Assembly: GCA_028752905.1 (NCBI GenBank) | Contig: JAQNBH010000003.1 | Location: 39,120,472-39,184,471, forward strand | Direction: 5' to 3' | Length of the DNA stretch: 64,000 nt | Source: Cladorhizidae sp. MBARI D1340-BT2 | Lineage: Eukaryota; Porifera; Demospongiae; Poecilosclerida; Cladorhizidae | Shown: piece after piece, positions 14,601 through 29,000 of the stretch | Numbering within the stretch: position 1 is the first letter of the stretch | How the letters are laid out: each line of letters begins with the position of its first letter | The notes under the pieces: model-generated | Database searches by the model: none | Seen by the model: the letters and a program-made list of their open reading frames with translations, nothing else | What the model was told of the DNA's origin: nothing | Translations under genes and position numbers: made by a program

Positions 14601-15343
14601 TGGTTATACACCTAGCATGGTTATACATTAGCATGGTTATACACCTAGCATGGTTATATACCTAGCATGGTTATATACCTAGCATGGTTATATACCTAGC
14701 ATAGTTATACACCTAGCATGGTTATACAATTAACATGGTTATACACCTAGCATGGTTATATACCTAGCATAGCTATACACCTAGCATGGTTATACACCTA
14801 GCATGGTTATATACCTAGCATGGTTATATACCTATCATGGTTATATACCTAGCATGGTTATATACCTAACATGGTTATACACCTAGCATGGTTGTATACC
14901 TAGCATGGTTATATACCTAGCATGGTTATATACCTAGCATGGTTATATACCTAGAATGGTTATACACCTAGCATGGTTATACAATTAGCATTGTTATACA
15001 CCTAGCATGGTTATATACCTAGCATGGTTATATACCTAGCATGGTTATATACCTAGCATAGTTATATACCTAGCATGGTTATATACCTATACACCTAGCA
15101 TGGTTATACAATTAGCATGGGTATACACCTAGCATGGTTATATACCTAGCATGGTTATATACCTAGCATGGTTATACACCTAGCATGGTTATATACCTAG
15201 CATGGTTATATACCTAGCATGGTTATATACCTAGCATGGTTATATACCTAGCATAGTTATACACCTAGCATGGTTATACAATTAGCATCGTTATACACCT
15301 AGCATGGTTATACACCTAGCATGGTTATACACCTAGCATGGTT

Positions 15344-18300
15344 ATATATATACCTAGCATGGTTATATACCTAGCATGGTTATATACCTAGCATGGTTAT
15401 ATACCTGGCATAGTTATACACCTAGCATGGTTATACAATTAGCATGGTTATACACCTAGCATGGTTATATACCTAGCATGGTTATATACCTAGCATGGTT
15501 ATATACCTAGCATGGTTATACACCTAGCATGGTTATACACCTAGCATGGTTATATACCTAGCATGGTTATATACCTAGCATGGTTATATACCTAGCATAG
15601 TTATACACCTAGCATGGTTATACAATTAGCATGGTTATACACCTAGCATTGTTATATACCTAGCATAGCTATACACCTAGCATGGTTATACACCTAGCAT
15701 GGTTATACACCTAGCATGGTTATATACCTAGCATGGTTATATACCTAGCATGGTTATATACCTAGCATGGTTATATACCTAGCATGGTTATACACCTAGC
15801 ATGGTTATATACCTAGCATGGTTATATACCTAGCATGGTTATATACCTAGCATGGTTATATACCTAGCATGGTTATATACCTAGCATGGTTATACAATTA
15901 GCATGGTTATACACCTAGCATGGTTATATACCTAGCAAGGTTATACACCTAGCATGGTTATACACCTAGCATGGTTATATACCTAGCATGGTTATATACC
16001 TAGCATGGTTATACACCTAGCATGCTTATACAATTAGCATGGTTATATACCTAGCATGGTTATATACCTAGCATGGTTATATACCTAGCATGGTTATATA
16101 CCTAGCATGGTTATACACCTAGCATGGTTATATACCTAGCATGGTTATATACCTAGCATGGTTATATACCTAGCATGGTTATATACCTAGCATGGTTATA
16201 CACCTAGCATGGTTATACACCTAGCATGGCTATACACCTAGCATGGTTATATACCTAGCATAGTTATACACCTAGCATGGCTATACACCTAGCATGGTTA
16301 TACACCTAGCATGGTTATATACCTAGCATGGTTATATACCTAGCATAGTTATACACCTAGCATGGTTATACAATTAGCATGGTTATACACCTAGCATGGT
16401 TATATACCTAGCATGGTTATACACCTAGCATGGTTATACACCTAGCATGGTTATATACCTAGCATAGTTATATACCTAGCATGGTTATACAATTAGCATG
16501 GTTATACACCTAGCATGGTTATATACCTAGCATAGTTATACACCTAGCATGGTTATACACCTAGCATGGTTATATACCTCGCATGGTTATATACCTAGCA
16601 TGGTTATATAGCTAGCATGGGTTATATACCTAGCATGGTTATATACCTAGCATGGTTATATACCTAGCATTGTTATACACCTAGCATGGTTATACACCTA
16701 GCATGGTTATATACCTAGCATGGTTATATACCTAGCATGGTTATATACCTAGCATGGTTATATACCTAGCATAGTTATACACCTAGCATGGTTATACAAT
16801 TAGCATCGTTATACACCTAGCATGGTTATACACCTAGCATGGTTATACACCTAGCATGGTTATATATATACCTAGCATGGTTATATACCTAGCATGGTTA
16901 TATACCTAGCATGGTTATATACCTGGCATAGTTATACACCTAGCATGGTTATACAATTAGCATGGTTATACACCTAGCATGGTTATATACCTAGCATGGT
17001 TATATACCTAGCATGGTTATATACCTAGCATGGTTATACACCTAGCATGGTTATACACCTAGCATGGTTATATACCTAGCATGGTTATATACCTAGCATG
17101 GTTATATACCTAGCATAGTTATACACCTAGCATGGTTATACAATTAGCATGGTTATACACCTAGCATTGTTATATACCTAGCATAGCTATACACCTAGCA
17201 TGGTTATACACCTAGCATGGTTATACACCTAGCATGGTTATATACCTAGCATGGTTATATACCTAGCATGGTTATATACCTAGCATGGTTATATACCTAG
17301 CATGGTTATACACCTAGCATGGTTATATACCTAGCATGGTTATATACCTAGCATGGTTATATACCTAGCATGGTTATATACCTAGCATGGTTATATACCT
17401 AGCATGGTTATACAATTAGCATGGTTATACACCTAGCATGGTTATATACCTAGCAAGGTTATACACCTAGCATGGTTATACACCTAGCATGGTTATATAC
17501 CTAGCATGGTTATATACCTAGCATGGTTATACACCTAGCATGCTTATACAATTAGCATGGTTATATACCTAGCATGGTTATATACCTAGCATGGTTATAT
17601 ACCTAGCATGGTTATATACCTAGCATGGTTATACACCTAGCATGGTTATATACCTAGCATGGTTATATACCTAGCATGGTTATATACCTAGCATGGTTAT
17701 ATACCTAGCATGGTTATACACCTAGCATGGTTATACACCTAGCATGGCTATACACCTAGCATGGTTATATACCTAGCATAGTTATACACCTAGCATGGCT
17801 ATACACCTAGCATGGTTATACACCTAGCATGGTTATATACCTAGCATGGTTATATACCTAGCATAGTTATACACCTAGCATGGTTATACAATTAGCATGG
17901 TTATACACCTAGCATGGTTATATACCTAGCATGGTTATACACCTAGCATGGTTATACACCTAGCATGGTTATATACCTAGCATAGTTATATACCTAGCAT
18001 GGTTATACAATTAGCATGGTTATACACCTAGCATGGTTATATACCTAGCATAGTTATACACCTAGCATGGTTATACACCTAGCATGGTTATATACCTCGC
18101 ATGGTTATATACCTAGCATGGTTATATAGCTAGCATGGGTTATATACCTAGCATGGTTATATACCTAGCATGGTTATATACCTAGCATTGTTATACACCT
18201 AGCATGGTTATACACCTAGCATGGTTATACACCTAGCATGGTTATATACCTAGCATGGTTATATACCTAGCATGGTTATATACCTAGCATGGTTATATAT

Positions 18301-18379
18301 CTGGCATAGTTATACACCTAGAATGGTTAAACAATTAGCATGGTTATACACCTAGCATGGTTATATACCTAGCATGGTT
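15344..18379. repeat. 1,518-bp higher-order period in array 1
   Basis: Long TATATATA 15344/16862, GCAAGG 15935/17453 and CATGGG 16616/18134 are each separated by exactly 1,518 bp. Added to the 5,164-bp offset this explains the 6,682-bp spacing of other landmarks (CATGGG 11452/18134, CTGGCATAG 11619/18301, TATATATA 13191/19873). The ends are approximate. Confidence 0.75.
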
Positions 18380-21300
18380 ATATACCTAGCATGGTTATAT
18401 ACCTAGCATAGTTATACACCTAGCATGGTTATACAATTAACATGGTTATACACCTAGCATGGTTATATACCTAGCATAGCTATACACCTAGCATGGTTAT
18501 ACACCTAGCATGGTTATATACCTAGCATGGTTATATACCTATCATGGTTATATACCTAGCATGGTTATATACCTAACATGGTTATACACCTAGCATGGTT
18601 GTATACCTAGCATGGTTATATACCTAGCATGGTTATATACCTAGCATGGTTATATACCTAGAATGGTTATACACCTAGCATGGTTATACAATTAGCATTG
18701 TTATACACCTAGCATGGTTATATACCTAGCATAGTTATACACCTAGCATGGTTATACACCTAGCATGGTTATATAACTAGCATGGTTATATACCTAGCAT
18801 GGTTATATACCTAGCATGGTTATATACCTAGCATAGTTACACCTAGCATGGTTATACAATTAGCATGGATATACACCTAGCATGGTTATATACCTAGCAT
18901 GGTTATACACCTAGCATGGTTATACACCTAGCATGGTTATATACCTAGCATGGTTATATACCTAGCATGGTTATACAATTAGCATGGTTATACACCTAGC
19001 ATGTTTATATACCTAGCATGGTTATATACCTAGCATGGTTATATACCTAACATGGTTATACACCTAGCATGGTTATATACCTAGCATGGTTATATACCTA
19101 GCATGGTTATATACCTAGCATGGTTATATACCTAGCATAGTTATATACCTAGCATGGTTATATACCTATACACCTAGCATGGTTATACAATTAGCATGGG
19201 TATACACCTAGCATGGTTATATACATAGCATAGTTATACACCTAGCATGGTTATACACCTAGCATGGTTATATACCTAGCATGGTTATATACCTAGCATG
19301 GTTATATACCTAGCATGGTTATACACCTAGCATGGTTATACACCTAGCATGGTTATATACCTAGCATGGTTATATACCTAGCATGGTTATATACCTAGCA
19401 TGGTTATATACCTAGAATGGTTATACACCTAGCATGGTTATACAATTAGCATTGTTATACACCTAGCATGGTTATATACCTAGCATGGTTATATACCTAG
19501 CATGGTTATATACCTAGCATAGTTATATACCTAGCATGGTTATATACCTATACACCTAGCATGGTTATACAATTAGCATGGGTATACACCTAGCATGGTT
19601 ATATACCTAGCATAGTTATACACCTAGCATGGTTATACACCTAGCATGGTTATATACCTAGCATGGTTATATACCTAGCATGGTTATATACCTAGCATGG
19701 TTATACACCTAGCATGGTTATATACCTAGCATGGTTATATACCTAGCATGGTTATATACCTAGCATGGTTATATACCTAGCATAGTTATACACCTAGCAT
19801 GGTTATACAATTAGCATCGTTATACACCTAGCATGGTTATACACCTAGCATGGTTATACACCTAGCATGGTTATATATATACCTAGCATGGTTATATACC
19901 TAGCATGGTTATATACCTAGCATGGTTATATACCTGGCATAGTTATACACCTAGCATGGTTATACAATTAGCATGGTTATACACCTAGCATGGTTATATA
20001 CCTAGCATGGTTATATACCTAGCATGGTTATATACCTAGCATGGTTATACACCTAGCATGGTTATACACCTAGCATGGTTATATACCTAGCATGGTTATA
20101 TACCTAGCATGGTTATATACCTAGCATAGTTATACACCTAGCATGGTTATACAATTAGCATGGTTATACACCTAGCATTGTTATATACCTAGCATAGCTA
20201 TACACCTAGCATGGTTATACACCTAGCATGGTTATATACCTAGCATGGTTATATACCTAGCATGGTTATATACCTAGCATGGTTATATACCTAGCATGGT
20301 TATACACCTAGCATGGTTATATACCTAGCATGGTTATATACCTAGCATGGTTATATACCTAGCATGGTTATATACCTAGCATGGTTATATACCTAGCATG
20401 GTTATACAATTAGCATGGTTATACACCTAGCATGGTTATATACCTAGCATGGTTATACACCTAGCATGGTTATACACCTAGCATGGTTATATACCTAGCA
20501 TGGTTATATACATAGCATGGTTATACACCTAGCATGCTTATACAATTAGCATGGTTATATACCTAGCATGGTTATATACCTAGCATGGTTATATACCTAG
20601 CATGGTTATATACCTAGCATGGTTATACACCTAGCATGGTTATATACCTAGCATGGTTATATACCTAGCATGGTTATATACCTAGCATGGTTATATACCT
20701 AGCATGGTTATACACCTAGCATGGTTATACACCTAGCATGGCTATACACCTAGCATGGTTATATACCTAGCATAGTTATACACCTAGCATGGTTATACAC
20801 CTAGCATGGTTATACACCTAGCATGGTTATATACCTAGCATGGTTATATACCTAGCATAGTTATACACCTAGCATGGTTATACAATTAGCATGGTTATAC
20901 ACCTAGCATGGTTATATACCTAGCATGGTTATACACCTAGCATGGTTATACACCTAGCATGGTTATATACCTAGCATGGTTATATACCTAGCATGGTTAT
21001 ACAATTAGCATGGTTATACACCTAGCATGGTTATATACCTAGCATAGTTATACACCTAGCATGGTTATACACCTAGCATGGTTATATACCTCGCATGGTT
21101 ATATACCTAGCATGGTTATATAGCTAGCATGGGTTATATACCTAGCATGGTTATATACCTAGCATGGTTATATACCTAGCATTGTTATACACCTAGCATG
21201 GTTATACACCTAGCATGGTTATACACCTAGCATGGTTATATACCTAGCATGGTTATATACCTAGCATGGTTATATACCTAGCATGGTTATATATCTGGCA

Positions 21301-23779
21301 TAGTTATACACCTAGAATGGTTATACAATTAGCATGGTTATACACCTAGCATGGTTATATACCTAGCATGGTTATATACCTAGCATGGTTATATACCTAG
21401 CATAGTTATACACCTAGCATGGTTATACAATTAACATGGTTATACACCTAGCATGGTTATATACCTATCATAGCTATACACCTAGCATGGTTATACACCT
21501 AGCATGGTTATATACCTAGCATGGTTATATACCTATCATGGTTATATACCTAGCATGGTTATATACCTAACATGGTTATACACCTAGCATGGTTGTATAC
21601 CTAGCATGGTTATATACCTAGCATGGTTATATACCTAGCATGGTTATATACCTAGAATGGTTATACACCTAGCATGGTTATACAATTAGCATTGTTATAC
21701 ACCTAGCATGGTTATATACCTAGCATAGTTGTACACCTAGCATGGTTATACACCTAGCATGGTTATATACCTAGCATGGTTATATACCTAGCATGGTTAT
21801 ATACCTAGCATGGTTATATACCTAGCATAGTTACACCTAGCATGGTTATACAATTAGCATGGATATACACCTAGCATGGTTATATACCTAGCATGGTTAT
21901 ACACCTAGCATGGTTATACACCTAGCATGGTTATATACCTAGCATGGTTATATACCTAGCATGGTTATACAATTAGCATGGTTATACACCTAGCATGTTT
22001 ATATACCTAGCATGGTTATATACCTAGCATGGTTATATACCTAACATGGTTATACACCTAGCATGGTTATATACCTAGCATGGTTATATACCTAGCATGG
22101 TTATATACCTAGCATGGTTATATACCTAGCATGGTTATATACCTAGCATAGTTATATACCTAGCATGGTTATATACCTATACACCTAGCATGGTTATACA
22201 ATTAGCATGGGTATACACCTAGCATGGTTATATACCTAGCATAGTTATACACCTAGCATGGTTATACACCTAGCATGGTTATATACCTAGCATGGTTATA
22301 TACCTAGCATGGTTATATACCTAGCATGGTTATACACCTAGCATGGTTATATACCTAGCATGGTTATATACCTAGCATGGTTATATACCTAGCATGGTTA
22401 TATACCTAGCATAGTTATACACCTAGCATGGTTATACAATTAGCATCGTTATACACCTAGCATGGTTATACACCTAGCATGGTTATACACCTAGCATGGT
22501 TATATACCTAGCATGGTTATATACCTAGCATGGTTATATACCTAGCATGGTTATATACCTGGCATAGTTATACACCTAGCATGGTTATACAATTAGCATG
22601 GTTATACACCTAGCATGGTTATATACCTAGCATGGTTATATACCTAGCATGGTTATATACCTAGCATGGTTATACACCTAGCATGGTTATACACCTAGCA
22701 TGGTTATATACCTAGCATGGTTATATACCTAGCATGGTTATATACCTAGCATAGTTATACACCTAGCATGGTTATACAATTAGCATGGTTATACACCTAG
22801 CATTGTTATATACCTAGCATAGCTATACACCTAGCATGGTTATACACCTAGCATGGTTATATACCTAGCATGGTTATATACCTAGCATGGTTATATACCT
22901 AGCATGGTTATATACCTAGCATGGTTATACACCTAGCATGGTTATATACCTAGCATGGTTATATACCTAGCATGGTTAAATACCTAGCATGGTTATATAC
23001 CTAGCATGGTTATATACCTAGCATGGTTATACAATTAGCATGGTTATACACCTAGCATGGTTATATACCTAGCATGGTTATACACCTAGCATGGTTATAC
23101 ACCTAGCATGGTTATACACCTAGCATGGTTATATACCTAGCATGGTTATATACCTAGCATGGTTATACACCTAGCATGCTTATACAATTAGCATGGTTAT
23201 ATACCTAGCATGGTTATATACCTAGCATGGTTATATACCTAGCATGGTTATATACCTAGCATGGTTATACACCTAGCATGGTTATATACCTAGCATGGTT
23301 ATATACCTAGCATGGTTATATACCTAGCATGGTTATATACCTAGCATGGTTATACACCTAGCATGGTTATACACCTAGCATGGTTATACACCTAGCATGG
23401 TTATATACCTAGCATAGTTATACACCTAGCATGGTTATACACCTAGCATGGTTATACACCTAGCATGGTTATATACCTAGCATGGTTATATACCTAGCAT
23501 GGTTATATACCTAGCATAGTTATACACCTAGCATGGTTATACAATTAGCATGGTTATACACCTAGCATGGTTATATACCTAGCATGGTTATACACCTAGC
23601 ATGGTTATACACCTAGCATGGTTATATACCTAGCATGGTTATATACCTAGCATGGTTATACAATTAGCATGGTTATACACCTAGCATGGTTATATACCTA
23701 GCATAGTTATACACCTAGCATGGTTATACACCTAGCATGGTTATATACCTCGCATGGTTATATACCTAGCATGGTTATA

Positions 23780-26700
23780 TAGCTAGCATGGGTTACATAC
23801 CTAGCATGGTTATATACCTAGCATGGTTATATACCTAGCATTGTTATACACCTAGCATGGTTATACACCTAGCATGGTTATACACCTAGCATGGTTATAT
23901 ACCTAGCATGGTTATATACCTAGCATGGTTATATACCTAGCATGGTTATATATCTGGCATAGTTATACACCTAGAATGGTTATACAATTAGCATGGTTAT
24001 ACACCTAGCATGGTTATATACCTAGCATGGTTATATACCTAGCATGGTTATATACCAAGCATAGTTATACACCTAGCATGGTTATACAATTAACATGGTT
24101 ATACACCTAGCATGGTTATATACCTAGCATAGCTATACACCTAGCATGGTTATACACCTAGCATGGTTATATACCTAGCATGGTTATATACCTATCATGG
24201 TTATATAGCTAGCATGGTTATATACCTAACATGGTTATACACCTAGCATGGTTGTATACCTGGAATGGTTATACACCTAGCATGGTTATACAATTAGCAT
24301 TGTTATACACCTAGCATGGTTATATACCTAGCATAGTTATACACCTAGCATGGTTATACACCTAGCATGGTTATATACCTAGCATGGTTATATACCTAGC
24401 ATGGTTATATACCTAGCATGGTTATATACCTAGCATAGTTACACCTAGCATGGTTATACAATTAGCATGGATATAAACCTAGCATAGCTATACACCTAGC
24501 ATGGTTATACACCTAGCATGGTTATATACCTAGCATGGTTATATACCTAGCATGGTTATATACCTAGCATGGTTATATACCTAGCATGGTTATACACCTA
24601 GCATGGTTATATACCTAGCATGGTTATATACCTAGCATGGTTATATACCTAGCATGGTTATATACCTAGCATGGTTATACACCTAGCATGGTTATACAAT
24701 TAGCATGGTTATACACCTAGCATGGTTATATACCTAGAATATTTATACACCTAGCATGGTTATACACCTAGCATGGTTATATACCTAGCATGGTTATATA
24801 CCTGGCATGGTTATATACCTAGCATGGTTATATACCTAGCATAGTTATACACCTAGCATGGTTATACAATTAGCATGGTTATACACCTAGCATGGTTATA
24901 TAGCTAGCATGGTTATACACCTAGCATGGTTATACACCTAGCATGGTTATATACCTAGCATGGTTATATACCTAGCATGGTTATACAATAAGCATGGTTA
25001 TACACCTAGCATGGTTATACACCTAGCATGGTTATATACCTAGCATGGTTATATACCTAGCATGGTTATATACCTAGCATGGTTATACAATTAGCATGGT
25101 TATACACCTAGCATGGTTATATACCTAGCATGGTTATATACCTAGCATGGTTATACACCTAGCATGGTTATACAATTAGCATGGTTATATACCTAGCATG
25201 GTTATATACCTAGCATGGTTATACACCTAGCATGGTTATATACCTAGCATGGTTATATACCTAGCATGGTTATACAATTAGCATGGTTATACACCTAGCA
25301 TGGTTATATACCTAGCATGGTTATATACCTAGCATGGTTATATAGCTAGCATGGTTATATACCTAGCATGGTTATATACCTAGCATGGTTATATACCTAG
25401 CATTGTTATACACCTAGCATGGTTATATACCTAGCATGGTTATATACCTAGCATGGTCATACACCTAGCATGGTTATATACTTAGCATGGTTATATACCT
25501 AGCATGGTTATATACCTAGCATGGTTATATACCTAGCATAGTTATACACCTAGCATGGTTATACAATTAGCATGGTTATACACCTAGCATGGTTATATAC
25601 CTAGCATAGTTATACACCTAGTATGGTTATACACCTAGCATGGTTATATACCTAGCATGGTTATATACCTAGCATGGTTATATACCTAGCATGGTTATAT
25701 ACCTAGCATGGTTATACACCTAGCATGGTTATACAATTAGCATGGTTATACACCTAGCATGGTTATATACCTAGCATAGTTATACACCTAGCATGGTTAT
25801 ACACCTAGCATGGTTATATACCTAGCATGGTTATACACCTAGCATGGTTATACACCTAGCATGGTTATATACCTAGCATGGTTATATACCTAGCATGGTT
25901 ATATACCTAGCATGGTTATATACCTAGCATGGTTATACACCTAGCATGGTTATATACCTAGCATGGTTATATACCTAGCATAGTTATACACGTAGCATGG
26001 TTATACACCTAGCATGGTTATATACCTAGCATGGTTATATACCTAGCATGGTTATATACCTAGCATGGTTATATACCTAGCATGGTTATATACCTTGCAT
26101 AGTTATACACCTAGCATGCTTATACAATTAGCATGGTTATTCACCTAGCATGGTTATATACCTAGCATAGTTATACACTTAGCATGGTTATACACCTATC
26201 ATGGTTATATACCTGGCATGGTTATATACCTAGCATGGTTATATAACTAGCATGGTTATATACCTAGCATAGTTATACACCTTGCATGGTTATACAATTA
26301 GCATGGTTATACACCTAGCATGATTATACAATTAGCATCGTTATACACCTAGCATGGTTATATACCTAGCATGGTTATATACCTAGCATGGTTATACACC
26401 TAGCATGGTTATATACCTAGCATGGTTATATACCTAGCATGGTTATATACCTAGCATGGTTATATACCTAGCATAGTTATACACCTAGCATGGTTATACA
26501 ATTAGCATCGTTATACACCTAGCATGGTTATACACCTAGCATGGTTATACACCTAGCATGGTTATATACCTAGCATGGTTATATACCTAGCATGGTTATA
26601 TACCTAGCATGGTTATATACCTGGCATAGTTATAGACCTAGCATGGTTATGCAATTAGCATGGTTATACACCTAGCATGGTTATATACCTAGCATGGTTA

Positions 26701-29000
26701 TATACCTAGCATGGTTATATACCTAGCATGGTTATACACCTAGCATGGTTATACACCTAGCATGGTTATATACCTAGCATGGTTATATACCTAGCATGGT
26801 TATATACCTAGCATAGTTATACACCTAGCATGGTTATACAATTAGCATGGTTATACACCTAGCATTGTTATATACCTAGCATAGCTATACACCTAGCATG
26901 GTTATACACCTAGCATGGTTATATACCTAGCATGGTTATATACCTAGCATGGTTATATACCTAGCATGGTTATATACCTAGCATGGTTATACACCTAGCA
27001 TGGTTATATACCTAGCATGGTTATATACCTAGCATGGTTATATACCTAGCATGGTTATATACCTAGCATGGTTATATACCTAGCATGGTTATACAATTAG
27101 CATGGTTATACACCTAGCATGGTTATATACCTAGCATGGTTATACACCTAGCATGGTTATACACCTAGCATGGTTATATACCTAGCATGGTTATATACCT
27201 AGCATGGTTATACACCTAGCATGCTTATACAATTAGCATGGTTATATACCTAGCATGGTTATATACCTAGCATGGTTATATACCTAGCATGGTTATATAC
27301 CTAGCATGGTTATATACCTAGCATGGTTATACAATTAGCATGGTTATACACCTAGCATGGTTATATACCTAGCATGGTTATACACCTAGCATGGTTATAC
27401 ACCTAGCATGGTTATATACCTAGCATGGTTATATACCTAGCATGGTTATACACCTAGCATGCTTATACAATTAGCATGGTTATATACCTAGCATGGTTAT
27501 ATACCTAGCATGGTTATATACCTAGCATGGTTATATACCTAGCATGGTTATACACCTAGCATGGTTATACACCTAGCATGGTTATACACCTAGCATGGTT
27601 ATATACCTAGCATAGTTATACACCTAGCATGGTTATACACCTAGCATGGTTATACACCTAGCATGGTTATATACCTAGCATGGTTATATACCTAGCATGG
27701 TTATATACCTAGCATAGTTATACACCTAGCATGGTTATACAATTAGCATGGTTATACACCTAGCATGGTTATATACCTAGCATGGTTATACACCTAGCAT
27801 GGTTATACACCTAGCATGGTTATATACCTAGCATGGTTATATACCTAGCATGGTTATACAATTAGCATGGTTATACACCTAGCATGGTTATATACCTAGC
27901 ATAGTTATACACCTAGCATGGTTATACACCTAGCATGGTTATATACCTCGCATGGTTATATACCTAGCATGGTTATATAGCTAGCATGGGTTATATACCT
28001 AGCATGGTTATATACCTAGCATGGTTATATACCTAGCATTGTTATACACCTAGCATGGTTATACACCTAGCATGGTTATACACCTAGCATGGTTATATAC
28101 CTAGCATGGTTATATACCTAGCATGGTTATATACCTAGCATGGTTATATATCTGGCATAGTTATACACCTAGAATGGTTATACAATTAGCATGGTTATAC
28201 ACCTAGCATGGTTATATACCTAGCATGGTTATATACCTAGCATGGTTATATACCAAGCATAGTTATACACCTAGCATGGTTATACAATTAACATGGTTAT
28301 ACACCTAGCATGGTTATATACCTAGCATAGCTATACACCTAGCATGGTTATACACCTAGCATGGTTATATACCTAGCATGGTTATATACCTATCATGGTT
28401 ATATAGATAGCATGGTTATATACCTAACATGGTTATACACCTAGCATGGTTGTATACCTAGCATGGTTATATACCTAGCATGGTTATATACCTAGCATGG
28501 TTATATACCTAGAATGGTTATACACCTAGCATGGTTATACAATTAGCATTGTTATACACCTAGCATGGTTATATACCTAGCATAGTTATACACCTAGCAT
28601 GGTTATACACCTAGCATGGTTATATACCTAGCATGGTTATATACCTAGCATGGTTATATACCTAGCATGGTTATATACCTAGCATAGTTACACCTAGCAT
28701 GGTTATACAATTAGCATGGATATACACCTAGCATAGCTATACACCTAGCATGGTTATACACCTAGCATGGTTATATACCTAGCATGGTTATATACCTAGC
28801 ATGGTTATATACCTAGCATGGTTATATACCTAGCATGGTTATACACCTAGCATGGTTATATACCTAGCATGGTTATATACCTAGCATGGTTATATACCTA
28901 GCATGGTTATATACCTAGCATGGTTATACACCTAGCATGGTTATACAATTAGCATGGTTATACACCTAGCATGGTTATATACCTAGAATATTTATACACC
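23780..29000. repeat. 4,198-bp duplication in array 1
   Basis: CATGGG 23787/27985, CTGGCATAG 23954/28152 and the odd CCAAGC monomer 24055/28253 are each 4,198 bp apart. The GAATATTTATAC monomer at 24737/28986 is offset by 4,249 bp, that is, three units more. The interval given spans both copies. Confidence 0.75.
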
